Assembly: GCF_007845645.1 (NCBI RefSeq)
Contig: NZ_VCQV01000037.1
Span: 1 to 55,405, forward strand
DNA: 55,405 nt
Source of the DNA: Leekyejoonella antrihumi
Lineage (GTDB): Bacteria > Actinomycetota > Actinomycetes > Actinomycetales > Dermatophilaceae
Direction: 5' to 3'
Part shown: positions 41,481 to 49,697 of the stretch, piece by piece
Layout of the letters: the number at the start of each line of letters is the position of its first letter
Position numbering within the stretch: position 1 is the stretch's first letter
The notes under the pieces: model-generated
Databases searched by the model: none
Told to the model about the DNA's origin: nothing
Seen by the model: the letters and a program-made list of their open reading frames with translations, nothing else
Program-made: the position numbers and the translations under genes

Positions 41481-43535
41481 CTACCGTCCACGGTTGCGGC
41501 CGGCCTGTCTCGGGTCATGCGCGGCGGGCGGGACGGGTGCACTGTTGTCGGTGACCGGTTCCTGCAGGGGGGATGATCCGCTGGGCCGGTTGCGGTCGGG
41601 TGCACCGGCCGCCGGCATGTGCTGGTCGAGGAAGTCGAGGAGTGCGACAAGCAGGTGGGAGCGCGCGCCGGGGGAGTTGATGTGGTGCCCCTCATTGGGG
41701 TAGATAACGAGCGTGGAGTCCTTCTCATGGTGGCTAAGCGCGTGGTGAAACTCGACCGCCTGCCCGGGCGGTGTGCATCGGTCCTGGCCACCGCCGATGA
41801 GCAAGACCGGCGTGCGGACGCGCTCGGCAAAGAAAATGGGGCTGCGAGAAAAGAACCGCCCGGCCGGGTTGGTCACGGTGTCGTCCAGAAAGATCTCGTC
41901 AAAACTGTTGATGTTGGTGGTGAAGTGCTGGCTGATCCAGTTCGTCACCGGCGCCATTGGTATCGCCGCGGCCCATCGGTCGTCTTGTGTGGCGAGCCAC
42001 GCCGACATGTAGCCTCCATAGCTGCGTCCGGTGACGGCGACCCGTTGAGGGTCGATGGCGCCACGTTGGGTGAGCGCGTCGACTGCGCTGATCAGATCGT
42101 GGGTGTCGGCGCCCCCCATGTCGCCGCGCACCAGTGAGGCGAACTGTTGTCCTCGCCCGCCGCTGCCGCGCGGGTTGGGATGGAGCACGGCGTATCCGCT
42201 TGCGACCAGCAGCGGAGTCCAGTCGTAGATGAGGTTCCATGACGGCCGATACGCAGCGACCGGGCCGCCGTGAATGAGGACGATCAACGGATGCGGCGGT
42301 GGCGAGTTGGGGGTCGCAAGCAAGCCTGCGATCTCCAGGCCGTCCGGGGCGTGCCACCTGGTGGCGTGGAGCGTGCCGCCGATGCTTCGTCGGTAATCGG
42401 ATCCCGGGTTGCCGGTGTCGAGCAGCGTGTGCTCGCCGGCCGACGTCACGATGGTCAAAGCCGGGGGGTGACCGTAGTCATGGATTGCGGCGGCGAATCC
42501 CGGACCATCATCGGTGGCGATCGGGACGGCGTTCGGGTACCAGTCCCCGCAGGTGCGTTGTTCGCTTGACCACACCTGGCGCCAGTTGCCGTCGCGGGTG
42601 GCCTCGGCGACGACCGTGGTCAGGTTGCATTGCCCCGTGGCGAGGAGCGTCGACTCGTCACGCCATGCCAGCGACGTGACGTCGACATTACCGCTGTCAA
42701 CGGGGGTGATTTCTTGACTGTGCAGATCGAGGATCTTGGCGTCGCCTGCGACGATCCCACGGTCGCTGCAGATTGCCTCGGCGTAGGCGATGGCGGTCCC
42801 GTCGGGCGATGCGCACAGCAGGCCGAGTTGCGCGGCGCTCCTGGCAATGACGCGCGGGGGCGTGTGCGGGCCACGAAGCATGACGATCCGGGCGTGATAC
42901 CAGGCGCTCTCCTCGGGGTGGCGGCTGGCGACGGCCACGATGCCGGCCGCGCACCAGTCGGCCTCCCACACGTTCCAGCCTGGCGGCGACACTTGGCAGA
43001 CTGTGCCTTCTTCGGGATCGATGCGCCACGCGTGCCGCCAGCCCGCGTCGTGGCTGCTGTCCTCGACGGGATGCGTCTCGAGGGGTGGGGCGTCTTGAGA
43101 CAGTGCACCCGACCCGTCCGCTCCAGAGCGGTCCGCGCTCATCTGGGCCACCCCGGCCAGCACGCTCGACTTGCGCGGTGCGAATCTGAGGTATTCGATG
43201 ACGCCGGGCAGCTCGTACGATCGCCGTGATCCGGTCACGGTGTCGAGGATCGCCACCGACGTCGGCGTGTTGACGTAGGCGAGGCTCGTGCCATCGCTGG
43301 ACCAGGCGCTCGGCCCGACTCCGCCGAGTCTCCTGATTTTGCCTGTTGCTACCTCGATCAGGTGGCAGGTGGGGTGGGGCGGGCGATCGAGGCTGTCCAT
43401 TACGTTGCCGGTGACGGCGATCCGGTCACCGCCCGGTGAGGGTGCGATGTCGGTGATGTCGATCAGCCGACCGAGGCCAGGCGTGAGGGTCCGTGCGCGG
43501 TAGTTCTCGACGCTGCTCCGTGATGTAGGGGTCAT
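41481..43535 (-). CDS. S9-family serine peptidase, island copy 2
   Basis: 684 residues, clearly a paralogue of the peptidase at 37776. A propeller N-terminal domain precedes a hydrolase domain with HGGPVAAY, NPRGSGGRG, nucleophile GRSYGG with Ser505, Asp585 in GGGQDRCTPPGQ and His617 in NEGHH. The same CSDRxxVAGD and CGxWYP segments are present. A 45-residue Pro/Asn-rich tail after LDQHMPA is extra. No signal peptide. Its ATG overlaps the end of the fused ABC ATPase gene (ATGA), tying peptide import directly to peptide cleavage in one transcript. Confidence 0.92.
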   Translation of the reverse strand: MTPTSRSSVENYRARTLTPGLGRLIDITDIAPSPGGDRIAVTGNVMDSLDRPPHPTCHLIEVATGKIRRLGGVGPSAWSSDGTSLAYVNTPTSVAILDTVTGSRRSYELPGVIEYLRFAPRKSSVLAGVAQMSADRSGADGSGALSQDAPPLETHPVEDSSHDAGWRHAWRIDPEEGTVCQVSPPGWNVWEADWCAAGIVAVASRHPEESAWYHARIVMLRGPHTPPRVIARSAAQLGLLCASPDGTAIAYAEAICSDRGIVAGDAKILDLHSQEITPVDSGNVDVTSLAWRDESTLLATGQCNLTTVVAEATRDGNWRQVWSSEQRTCGDWYPNAVPIATDDGPGFAAAIHDYGHPPALTIVTSAGEHTLLDTGNPGSDYRRSIGGTLHATRWHAPDGLEIAGLLATPNSPPPHPLIVLIHGGPVAAYRPSWNLIYDWTPLLVASGYAVLHPNPRGSGGRGQQFASLVRGDMGGADTHDLISAVDALTQRGAIDPQRVAVTGRSYGGYMSAWLATQDDRWAAAIPMAPVTNWISQHFTTNINSFDEIFLDDTVTNPAGRFFSRSPIFFAERVRTPVLLIGGGQDRCTPPGQAVEFHHALSHHEKDSTLVIYPNEGHHINSPGARSHLLVALLDFLDQHMPAAGAPDRNRPSGSSPLQEPVTDNSAPVPPAAHDPRQAGRNRGR

Positions 43536-45451
43536 GGCTCACTTCGATCGGGAGCGTGACCGCTGGGGGCTTGCGCGCTGGGAATCGCGTTGATGAGCCG
43601 GCGGGTATAGGGGTGGTTCGGGGAGTCGAGCACGGTGGCGGTGTCGCCGGTTTCGACGACCTGTCCGTGGTAGAGCACGATGATCCGGTCGGCCATTTGC
43701 CGCACCACTGACAGGTCGTGGGTGATGAATAGCATGCTGGTGTTGTAGCGGCGGTGAATGTCACGGAGCAGTTCGAGCACTTGTGCCTGCGCGGAGACGT
43801 CCAGCGCGGCCACCGGTTCGTCGCAGATGAGCAGTCGGGGGCGCAGTGCGATGGCTCGGGCGATGGCGACACGTTGTCGTTCGCCGCCGGAGAGTGCCAC
43901 GGGCCGACGCTGCGCGTAGGAGGCCGGTAGCCCCACCAGGCCCAACAGGTCCGCTGTTTCGTGCCGTGAGTCGGTGACGTCGCCGCGCAGGTCGAGGACC
44001 TCGCGCAGCGTGGTCCCGATGCTCAGCGCCGGATTCAGTGAGGTGTAGGGATCTTGGAAGACGGCCTGCACGATCCGGCGCGCCTGCCGGCGTTGGCGTC
44101 GATCGAGGCGTCGGTAGTTACTGATGTCGATACCGGCCAGGTCGATGCGTCCCGCATCCGGGGTGATGAGGCCGAGGAGTGCGCGGGCGATGGTGGTCTT
44201 CCCGGACCCGGTCTCGCCGACCAGGCCGACGGATTCCCCTTCGCCGATCTGCAGGCTGACACCGTCGAGCGCGGTCGTGCGCCGGGCCCGGCCGGCGAGC
44301 CTGCTGGTATGGAACGTCTTGCGTAGCTCAGTGATCGCGGCGATAGGGTCGCCAACGGTGAGAGCCGGTGGCGGTGCCGCCGGCTGGTCGAGGTGGCTGA
44401 GCGCGGCCCGCAGCTCCGGGTGGATCTCGCCCAGGCGCAGGCATGCCGAGGTCCGGTTCGGGCCGACCGGGGCCAAGGGGGGTCTGGCCGCGGCGCACTC
44501 CGGCTGGGCCCAGCTGCAGCGGGCCGCGAAGGCGCAGGTGTCGGCGACGGTGTCGGCTTGCGGCACACTGCCGGGGATCGCAGTAAGCTCGGCGACGTAG
44601 TGCGTGACGGGCGGGTCGGCCAACAACAGCCCGAGGCTGTATGGATGCGCAGGATCGGCTGCCAACGCTGCGGTCGGGGACTGTTCGAGCACGGAACCGG
44701 CGTACATCACCTGGACTCGATCGCAGACCGAGAACGCGACCCGCAGGTCGTGGGTGATCAGAATCAGGCTCATTCCACGGCTACGGCGAATGGACTGCAA
44801 CAGTTCCAGCACCTCGGCCTGCGTGGTCACGTCCAGTGCGGTGGTCGGTTCATCCGCGATGAGCAGCTCGGGGTCGCGAGCGAGCGCCACGGCCAGCGCG
44901 ACCCGTTGCCGCATGCCTCCGGAGAGTTGGAACGGGTATTGCTCGGCGACCTCGGCGGCGAGGCCGACCTCGCCCAGTCGCCGGGCTATCTCGTCTCTTT
45001 GCCTGCTTCGGCTGTGGTGGCCGCCCCGGGGCAGCGACTCGGCCAGGTGCGCTCCCGCGGTCTGCAGCGGGTTGAGCATGGTGAATGGGTCTTGGAGTAA
45101 CAGGCTGACTCGCGATCCCCGCAGCGCCCGCCACGTCCGGCGCTCGGCGTCGATCAGTTGGTGACCGTCGAAGGTCACCGACCCGGATGCGTGCAACCCT
45201 GCAGGGAGCAGTCCGACGACGGCGCGTGCGGTCAGTGATTTGCCGCTGCCCGACTCGCCGACGATGCCGAGAGCCTGGCCGCGGTGCACGTCGAAGCTGA
45301 CGTCGCGTACCAGCGGTCGGGCCCGGCGCACGGGCCCGACCGCGACGTTGAGCCGTTCGACGTGCAGCAGTGCTGCGCCGGAACGGTCACCGGCGTCGTC
45401 TGGGTGCAGGTGAGTGGCCAGGTCTCTCGCCGCCCCCTCCTCGGTGTTCAT
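43532..45451 (-). CDS. Oligopeptide ABC transporter ATPase, fused DppD-DppF type
   Basis: 639 residues with two complete nucleotide-binding domains. Domain 1: Walker A GESGSGKS, signature LSGGMRQRVALA, Walker B LLIADEPTTALD. Domain 2 from about residue 360: Walker A GETGSGKTT, signature LSGGERQRVAIA, Walker B LLICDEPVAALD. Between them lies the C-terminal Cys motif of oligopeptide ATPases (CAFAARCSWAQPEC). A single chain thus supplies both ATPase sites for the permeases DppB and DppC. Overlaps of four bases with dppC and with the peptidase mark one operon. Confidence 0.95.
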   Translation of the reverse strand: MNTEEGAARDLATHLHPDDAGDRSGAALLHVERLNVAVGPVRRARPLVRDVSFDVHRGQALGIVGESGSGKSLTARAVVGLLPAGLHASGSVTFDGHQLIDAERRTWRALRGSRVSLLLQDPFTMLNPLQTAGAHLAESLPRGGHHSRSRQRDEIARRLGEVGLAAEVAEQYPFQLSGGMRQRVALAVALARDPELLIADEPTTALDVTTQAEVLELLQSIRRSRGMSLILITHDLRVAFSVCDRVQVMYAGSVLEQSPTAALAADPAHPYSLGLLLADPPVTHYVAELTAIPGSVPQADTVADTCAFAARCSWAQPECAAARPPLAPVGPNRTSACLRLGEIHPELRAALSHLDQPAAPPPALTVGDPIAAITELRKTFHTSRLAGRARRTTALDGVSLQIGEGESVGLVGETGSGKTTIARALLGLITPDAGRIDLAGIDISNYRRLDRRQRRQARRIVQAVFQDPYTSLNPALSIGTTLREVLDLRGDVTDSRHETADLLGLVGLPASYAQRRPVALSGGERQRVAIARAIALRPRLLICDEPVAALDVSAQAQVLELLRDIHRRYNTSMLFITHDLSVVRQMADRIIVLYHGQVVETGDTATVLDSPNHPYTRRLINAIPSAQAPSGHAPDRSEP

Positions 45452-46314
45452 CGTTGGGTTCCCGCGTGGGCCAGTAGTTCATGTCCCCAGTCCCCGAGCA
45501 AGGTGGCGCTCGACGCGGTGACGATGATCAGGACCGCCGGAGCGATCGATAGCCAGGGGTTCTGGGTGATCAGCGACTGCCCTTCGGCCAGCGTCGTCCC
45601 CCAGCTCGGGCTGCTCGGCGGCACACCCAACCCCAGGTAACTCAGTGCCGCGAAGCCGACCAACGCGCCGACGAAGTCGAGCAGGAACGTCGCGACGACG
45701 GTGGGCAGGATGTTCGGCAAGACGTGCCGGAAGATGATCCGCCACGCCGAGATGCCTATCGTGCGGGCCGCGTCAACGTAGGGCAGTCGGACCTCTACCA
45801 TGGCGGCGCTCCGGCACAATCGGATCTCGTAGGGCAGCGACAAGAGCAGCAGTACCGCAACGGTGATCCAGTACCCACCGCCGACAACCCCGAGCACGAC
45901 AATTGCGATGAGCAACGCGGGCAGCGCATACACCATGTCCGCGAGCCGGTTGACGGCAGTGTCGACGACACCGCCGAAGTACGCGCCGGCCATCCCCAGC
46001 GTCGCCCCGATCAGCAGACAGCCAGCTGCGACCACGAGCGGGCCAACGACCGACGATCGGGCTCCCGACAGGAGCCGGGAAAGCACATCGCGGCCGAGCT
46101 CGTCCGTTCCCAGCAGGTGGCCGTGCCCCGGCGCCATAGCACTCAGCAGAGGGTTCTGAGCACTCGGGTCCTGAGGCGCCAGCCAGCCCCCGGCGACGAC
46201 ACAGACCAGCACGGCGAGCAGCACGAGGCCGCAGATGACTGCCACCACCGGCACTCGTTGCAGATGATCTATTGCCGCACCCTCGGCCTGGTCCGACCTA
46301 ACATCACTGGTCAT
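45448..46314 (-). CDS. dppC: Peptide ABC transporter permease, DppC type
   Basis: 288 residues from the ATG at 46314 (MTSDVRSDQAEGAAIDHLQR), with GAGG just upstream; a longer frame to 46338 overlaps dppB. One helix at about 25-45, the OppC N-terminal signature GHLLGTDELGRDVLSRLLSG, then five more helices and the permease EAA-like loop DAARTIGISAWRIIFRHVLP. It forms the membrane channel with DppB. Confidence 0.93.
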   Translation of the reverse strand: MTSDVRSDQAEGAAIDHLQRVPVVAVICGLVLLAVLVCVVAGGWLAPQDPSAQNPLLSAMAPGHGHLLGTDELGRDVLSRLLSGARSSVVGPLVVAAGCLLIGATLGMAGAYFGGVVDTAVNRLADMVYALPALLIAIVVLGVVGGGYWITVAVLLLLSLPYEIRLCRSAAMVEVRLPYVDAARTIGISAWRIIFRHVLPNILPTVVATFLLDFVGALVGFAALSYLGLGVPPSSPSWGTTLAEGQSLITQNPWLSIAPAVLIIVTASSATLLGDWGHELLAHAGTQR

Positions 46315-46318
46315 CGCC

Positions 46319-47275
46319 TCACCCCCGTACCCCGGCACGAGTGCGCGGATCGATCATCAACGCGGCCGCATCGACCAGCAGGTTCACCGCGACCACCAGC
46401 ACGGCCACGAAGAACGCCAGGCCCTGCACTACGGGAACGTTCTTCGCCTCGATAGCCTGCACCATCAACTGCCCCGCCCCGGGGAGGGAGAACACCGTCT
46501 CGACGAGGACCGTCCCCGAGATCGCAACGATCAGCAGCAGCCCGGCCGCGGTCACCACCGGAAGCGCGGTGTTGCGCAATGCGTAGCCCAGCATGACCCG
46601 GGCGCGACCGACCCCGCGGGTCCGGGCAAACGTGATGTAATCCTGCTCCATCACGTCCATCACCGCGGCCCGAGTCTGTCGGACAATCAGCGCCACCAGG
46701 CCGGTTGCCAGTGCCACCGCGGGCAACGTCAGGTGATACACCCGGTCGATGGCCTGGCTGCTGCCCGCGCCGTAGACCGGAAACCAGCCCAAACCCACCC
46801 CGAACACGTAGATCAGCAAGATACCCAGGGCGAACCCTGGCGCGCCCATTCCCACGATCGTCGCCCCGGAGACGCTCCGATCGAACAGCCGGCCACGGCC
46901 GATCCCGGCCGCCATCCCGACCGGGATCCCCACGACGACAACCAGCACCAACGTGTACGCCGCCAACTCCAACGTCACCGGAAGATGCGAGGCAATCACG
47001 CTGGTCACCGCCTCGCCCGACTGGATCGACCGCCCGAGATCGCCGTGCACCGCGCTGGTCAACCAGTGCCAGTACTGCACGAGGAACGGGTCGTTCAGGT
47101 GGTACTGCGCCTTGATCGCTGCGACAACCTGTGGCGTCGATGGCTGCGTGCCCAACAGCGTTGCCACCACCGATCCCGGGCTCAACGCCAGCAGGCTAAA
47201 CACCAGAAAGCTCACGATGATCAAAATCACGACCATCCCGACCAGCCGCTTGAGCAGGAATAGTACGATTGCCAC
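46319..47275 (-). CDS. dppB: Peptide ABC transporter permease, DppB type
   Basis: 318 residues from a GTG at 47275 with AAGGAG upstream. Six helices; the first is LLKRLVGMVVILIIVSFLVF; the loop LNDPFLVQYWHWLTSAVHGD(L)G and the EAA region FARTRGVGRARVMLGYALRN are typical of DppB/OppB. It is the first intact gene of the operon, 33 bases after the collapsed binding-protein gene, and is followed by dppC. Confidence 0.94.
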   Translation of the reverse strand: MAIVLFLLKRLVGMVVILIIVSFLVFSLLALSPGSVVATLLGTQPSTPQVVAAIKAQYHLNDPFLVQYWHWLTSAVHGDLGRSIQSGEAVTSVIASHLPVTLELAAYTLVLVVVVGIPVGMAAGIGRGRLFDRSVSGATIVGMGAPGFALGILLIYVFGVGLGWFPVYGAGSSQAIDRVYHLTLPAVALATGLVALIVRQTRAAVMDVMEQDYITFARTRGVGRARVMLGYALRNTALPVVTAAGLLLIVAISGTVLVETVFSLPGAGQLMVQAIEAKNVPVVQGLAFFVAVLVVAVNLLVDAAALMIDPRTRAGVRG

Positions 47276-47308
47276 GGTGGAATCTGCTCCTTCACATGCA
47301 AGGATCGC

Positions 47309-47754
47309 CTAGCTGGCTTTCAGGTGGGATATCCAGGTTCCGTTAACGTCCAGATCGAACAGAGTTGGCTTCGTGCCGAAGTGGAATCCGCTCCCCAACA
47401 CGGAGACCGTGCCTGGGCTGTACAACGGAATGTAAGAATAATCGTCGGCGAGCGTCGTGGGATTCGGCTGCGACACGCTCCCCGCGAGTCCCGGCGACAA
47501 CGTGCCCGTGCTGGAGATGTACCCAGGTTTCCCGGCCACCAATGCCATGATCTGCATGATGTTGGCGTCGTAATCCTTGGAGACGTCAAGTGAGATGGGC
47601 GCGGCCGGTAGGGCGAGTGCGAAGTTAGTCGGATGCGCGCTGGTGTGCCCTCTGTCGAGCTCGCGCTGCGACCGGCAGCCACCGGCGGCGCCACTGCTGC
47701 CCCGGCGGTGGCCATCCGAACAAAAGCCGTGGGAACTACTCGGTTGTGCTGCAT
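47309..47754 (-). pseudogene. Peptide-binding lipoprotein (SBP family 5), collapsed by internal deletion and frameshift
   Basis: In one frame (about 47640 to 47309) the N-terminal region of a binding protein, FALALPAAPISLDVSKDYDA and GLAGSVSQPNPTTL, runs straight into its extreme C-terminus, YSYIPLYSPGTVSVLG and DLDVNGTWISHLKAS. Compared with the intact paralogue at 49698 (FALASAPVSLDIAKNY, AVSQPNATTL; AAYIPLFSPDNATVLA, LINGSWIFDLKAS), about 390 codons are missing while the frame is kept. The signal-peptide part (MQHNRVVPTAFVRMATAGAA) lies in another frame, so there is also a frameshift, and no lipobox Cys remains. The gene was the first of the dpp operon. Confidence 0.8.
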
Positions 47755-48073
47755 GGGATACCTCCTTTGGCGGACAGCCGCATTCCTGCGGTACTCGACT
47801 AGCTCAAGTGTCCGCCCCGCGACGGCTCCACGTGTAGCGACAGATGTGGGATTCTTGCATCTTGATCTTGCACACTCGTCGCAATTTCAGTCTGGCGAGC
47901 CATCGGCAGTCCGGACCACGACATAGGTCGAGAACGCCAATGCGCCGCATCCCAGGGTCGACTCGTATACATATGACGAAGCGATGAGTCGTGATTCTCG
48001 ACGATAGCCGATGGTCTACTACGGGCCCTGCGCCAGACGATAGGTGTATTCGACTTCGAGGGTTAGGGACGGT
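47755..48073. promoter_or_regulatory. Divergent promoter region of the dpp operon and the FAD oxidoreductase
   Basis: 319 bases with no supported gene. It must hold the promoter of the minus-strand operon and that of the oxidoreductase. TTCGAC-TTCGAG at 48049-48060 repeats the half-site of the pucR palindrome. The ribosome site GAGGG before the ATG at 48074 is good. Confidence 0.5.
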
Positions 48074-49384
48074 ATGTCTGATACGGCGGATGTGGTCGTC
48101 GTCGGTGCGGGTGTGATCGGTGCGGCCTCGGCGTTGGAGCTAGCGAAGACTGGTTTGCGCGTCCTCGTTGTCGACAAGGCGGGGGGGGCCGGACTCGGGT
48201 CGACGAGCGCATCAAGTGCGGTCGTGCGCTTCAACTACTCCACCTGGGACGCGGTGGCGACGGCGTGGGAGTCGAAGCACTGCTGGGAGAAGTGGTCCGA
48301 GCACCTGCGGATACCGGATAACGGTGGTCTGGCCACATTCGTTCGAGTCGGGATGGTGATGCTCGACGTGCCGCCGATGCCTCGCGACCACATCATGCCT
48401 CTTTTCGATCTGGTGGGCGTGCCGTATGAGGAGTGGGATGCCGCCGAGCTCCGTGCGCGGGTTCCGGGCATTGATACCGGTCGATACTGGCCGCCCAAAC
48501 GGGTGGACGACGAGGCCTTCTTCGCCGAGACCGCGACGAAGCAGATCGGTGCGCTATACACGCCGGACGGGGGATTCATCGACGATGCTCAGCTGGCGGC
48601 GCAGAACCTCGCCACCGCCGCAGGAGCGGCCGGGGCCGAATTTCTGTTCAATCGGGCGGTGACGGGTATCGATCGTCACGCGGGCCGGGTATCTGCGGTC
48701 AAGCTCTCGGACGGGACTCAGATTGCCACTCGTGTGCTCGTCAACGTGGCCGGGCCGTGGTCGAGCGAAATAAACCGGATGGCCGGCGTTGGAGGAGAAT
48801 TCACCGTAGGTGTGCGGCCCATGCGTCAGGAAGTGCACCAGGTAGCAGCACCACCCGGATACAACCGACCATCAGGACTCGGTCCGGCGATCGCCGACAT
48901 GGATCTGGGCACCTACATGCGCCCAGACGGATCGGGCTTCCTACTCATTGGCGGCACCGAGCCGGCATGCGATCCGCTGGAGTGGATCGACGATCCGGAT
49001 CGGGCCAATCCCCGACCGACGGCCTCGCGGTTTCAGGCGCAGGTCACCCGCGCTGCCCGCCGCCTTCCCGGTTTGACCGTACCGAACGCTCCCACCGGAA
49101 TCGCCGGCGTCTACGACGTCGCCGACGACTGGACCCCGATCTACGACCGCACCGACCTTGATGGGTTCTATGTCGCAATCGGCACCAGCGGCAACCAGTT
49201 CAAGAACGCACCCCTCGCTGGCCGATTCCTCGCCACCATCATCGACGGTGTCGAGGCCGGGCACGACCACGACCGCGACCCGCTGCGCTACACCTGCGAA
49301 CACACCGGTCATGTGATCAACCTGGGCGCATTCTCGCGCAAGCGCACCCCCAACAATGCCTCCTCGGGAACCGTGATGGGCTGA
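48074..49384 (+). CDS. FAD-dependent oxidoreductase (DAO/sarcosine-oxidase-beta-like)
   Basis: 436 residues from the ATG at 48074 (MSDTADVVVVGAGVIGAASA). The FAD-binding GxGxxG (VVGAGVIG) is at about 9-16 and the second part ends LRVLVVDKAGG. The DAO fold continues with ALYTPDGGFIDDAQLAAQNL, NVAGPWSSEINRMAG and a C-terminal FAD contact DGFYVAIGTSGNQFKNAPLA. Relatives oxidise sarcosine, dimethylglycine, proline or D-amino acids. It lies divergent from the dpp operon, so it may oxidise an amino or imino acid released by the peptidases; the substrate is not known. No signal peptide. Confidence 0.88.
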   Translation: MSDTADVVVVGAGVIGAASALELAKTGLRVLVVDKAGGAGLGSTSASSAVVRFNYSTWDAVATAWESKHCWEKWSEHLRIPDNGGLATFVRVGMVMLDVPPMPRDHIMPLFDLVGVPYEEWDAAELRARVPGIDTGRYWPPKRVDDEAFFAETATKQIGALYTPDGGFIDDAQLAAQNLATAAGAAGAEFLFNRAVTGIDRHAGRVSAVKLSDGTQIATRVLVNVAGPWSSEINRMAGVGGEFTVGVRPMRQEVHQVAAPPGYNRPSGLGPAIADMDLGTYMRPDGSGFLLIGGTEPACDPLEWIDDPDRANPRPTASRFQAQVTRAARRLPGLTVPNAPTGIAGVYDVADDWTPIYDRTDLDGFYVAIGTSGNQFKNAPLAGRFLATIIDGVEAGHDHDRDPLRYTCEHTGHVINLGAFSRKRTPNNASSGTVMG

Positions 49385-49697
49385 CCGAAGGGCGGCGTGG
49401 CGAAGAGCAGCACGTTTGACGTGGTAGGTAAGGCCAACGGAATGAATTCACGGATGGCCCCACCCGCCGATGCGAAGCCGACGCCGGGTGAAAGGTTCTG
49501 CGATCAGCGGAGCCGATTTCAACCAGGCCGCCGCTGGCTCCTCGGCAACTTGACAGGCGTCTCGCCAAACACGCTGATGTTTCGACAGTCGTCTCTCGAA
49601 AGGTCGGGCATAGGTTGTCTAGCCTTGCTCTTAGACGGCGCGCGATAGCGGCCAACGACAAGCACGTTCGTAGTGGTGATGACTGAGAGGCGAAGCA
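49385..49697. promoter_or_regulatory. Promoter region of the binding-protein gene
   Basis: 313 bases without a supported gene. TTGACA at 49550-49555 is a good -35 candidate. About 25 bases downstream lies the inverted pair tttcga / tcgaaa (49580-49601, with cgac next to the left arm), similar to the pucR palindrome. GAGAGGCG precedes the ATG at 49698. Confidence 0.5.

Noticed and set aside
37776-43535. Lasso-peptide isopeptidases of an antibiotic cluster
   Set aside because: Such isopeptidases are S9-like, but no lasso precursor, cyclase or leader peptidase gene is visible, so this idea has no support beyond the fold.
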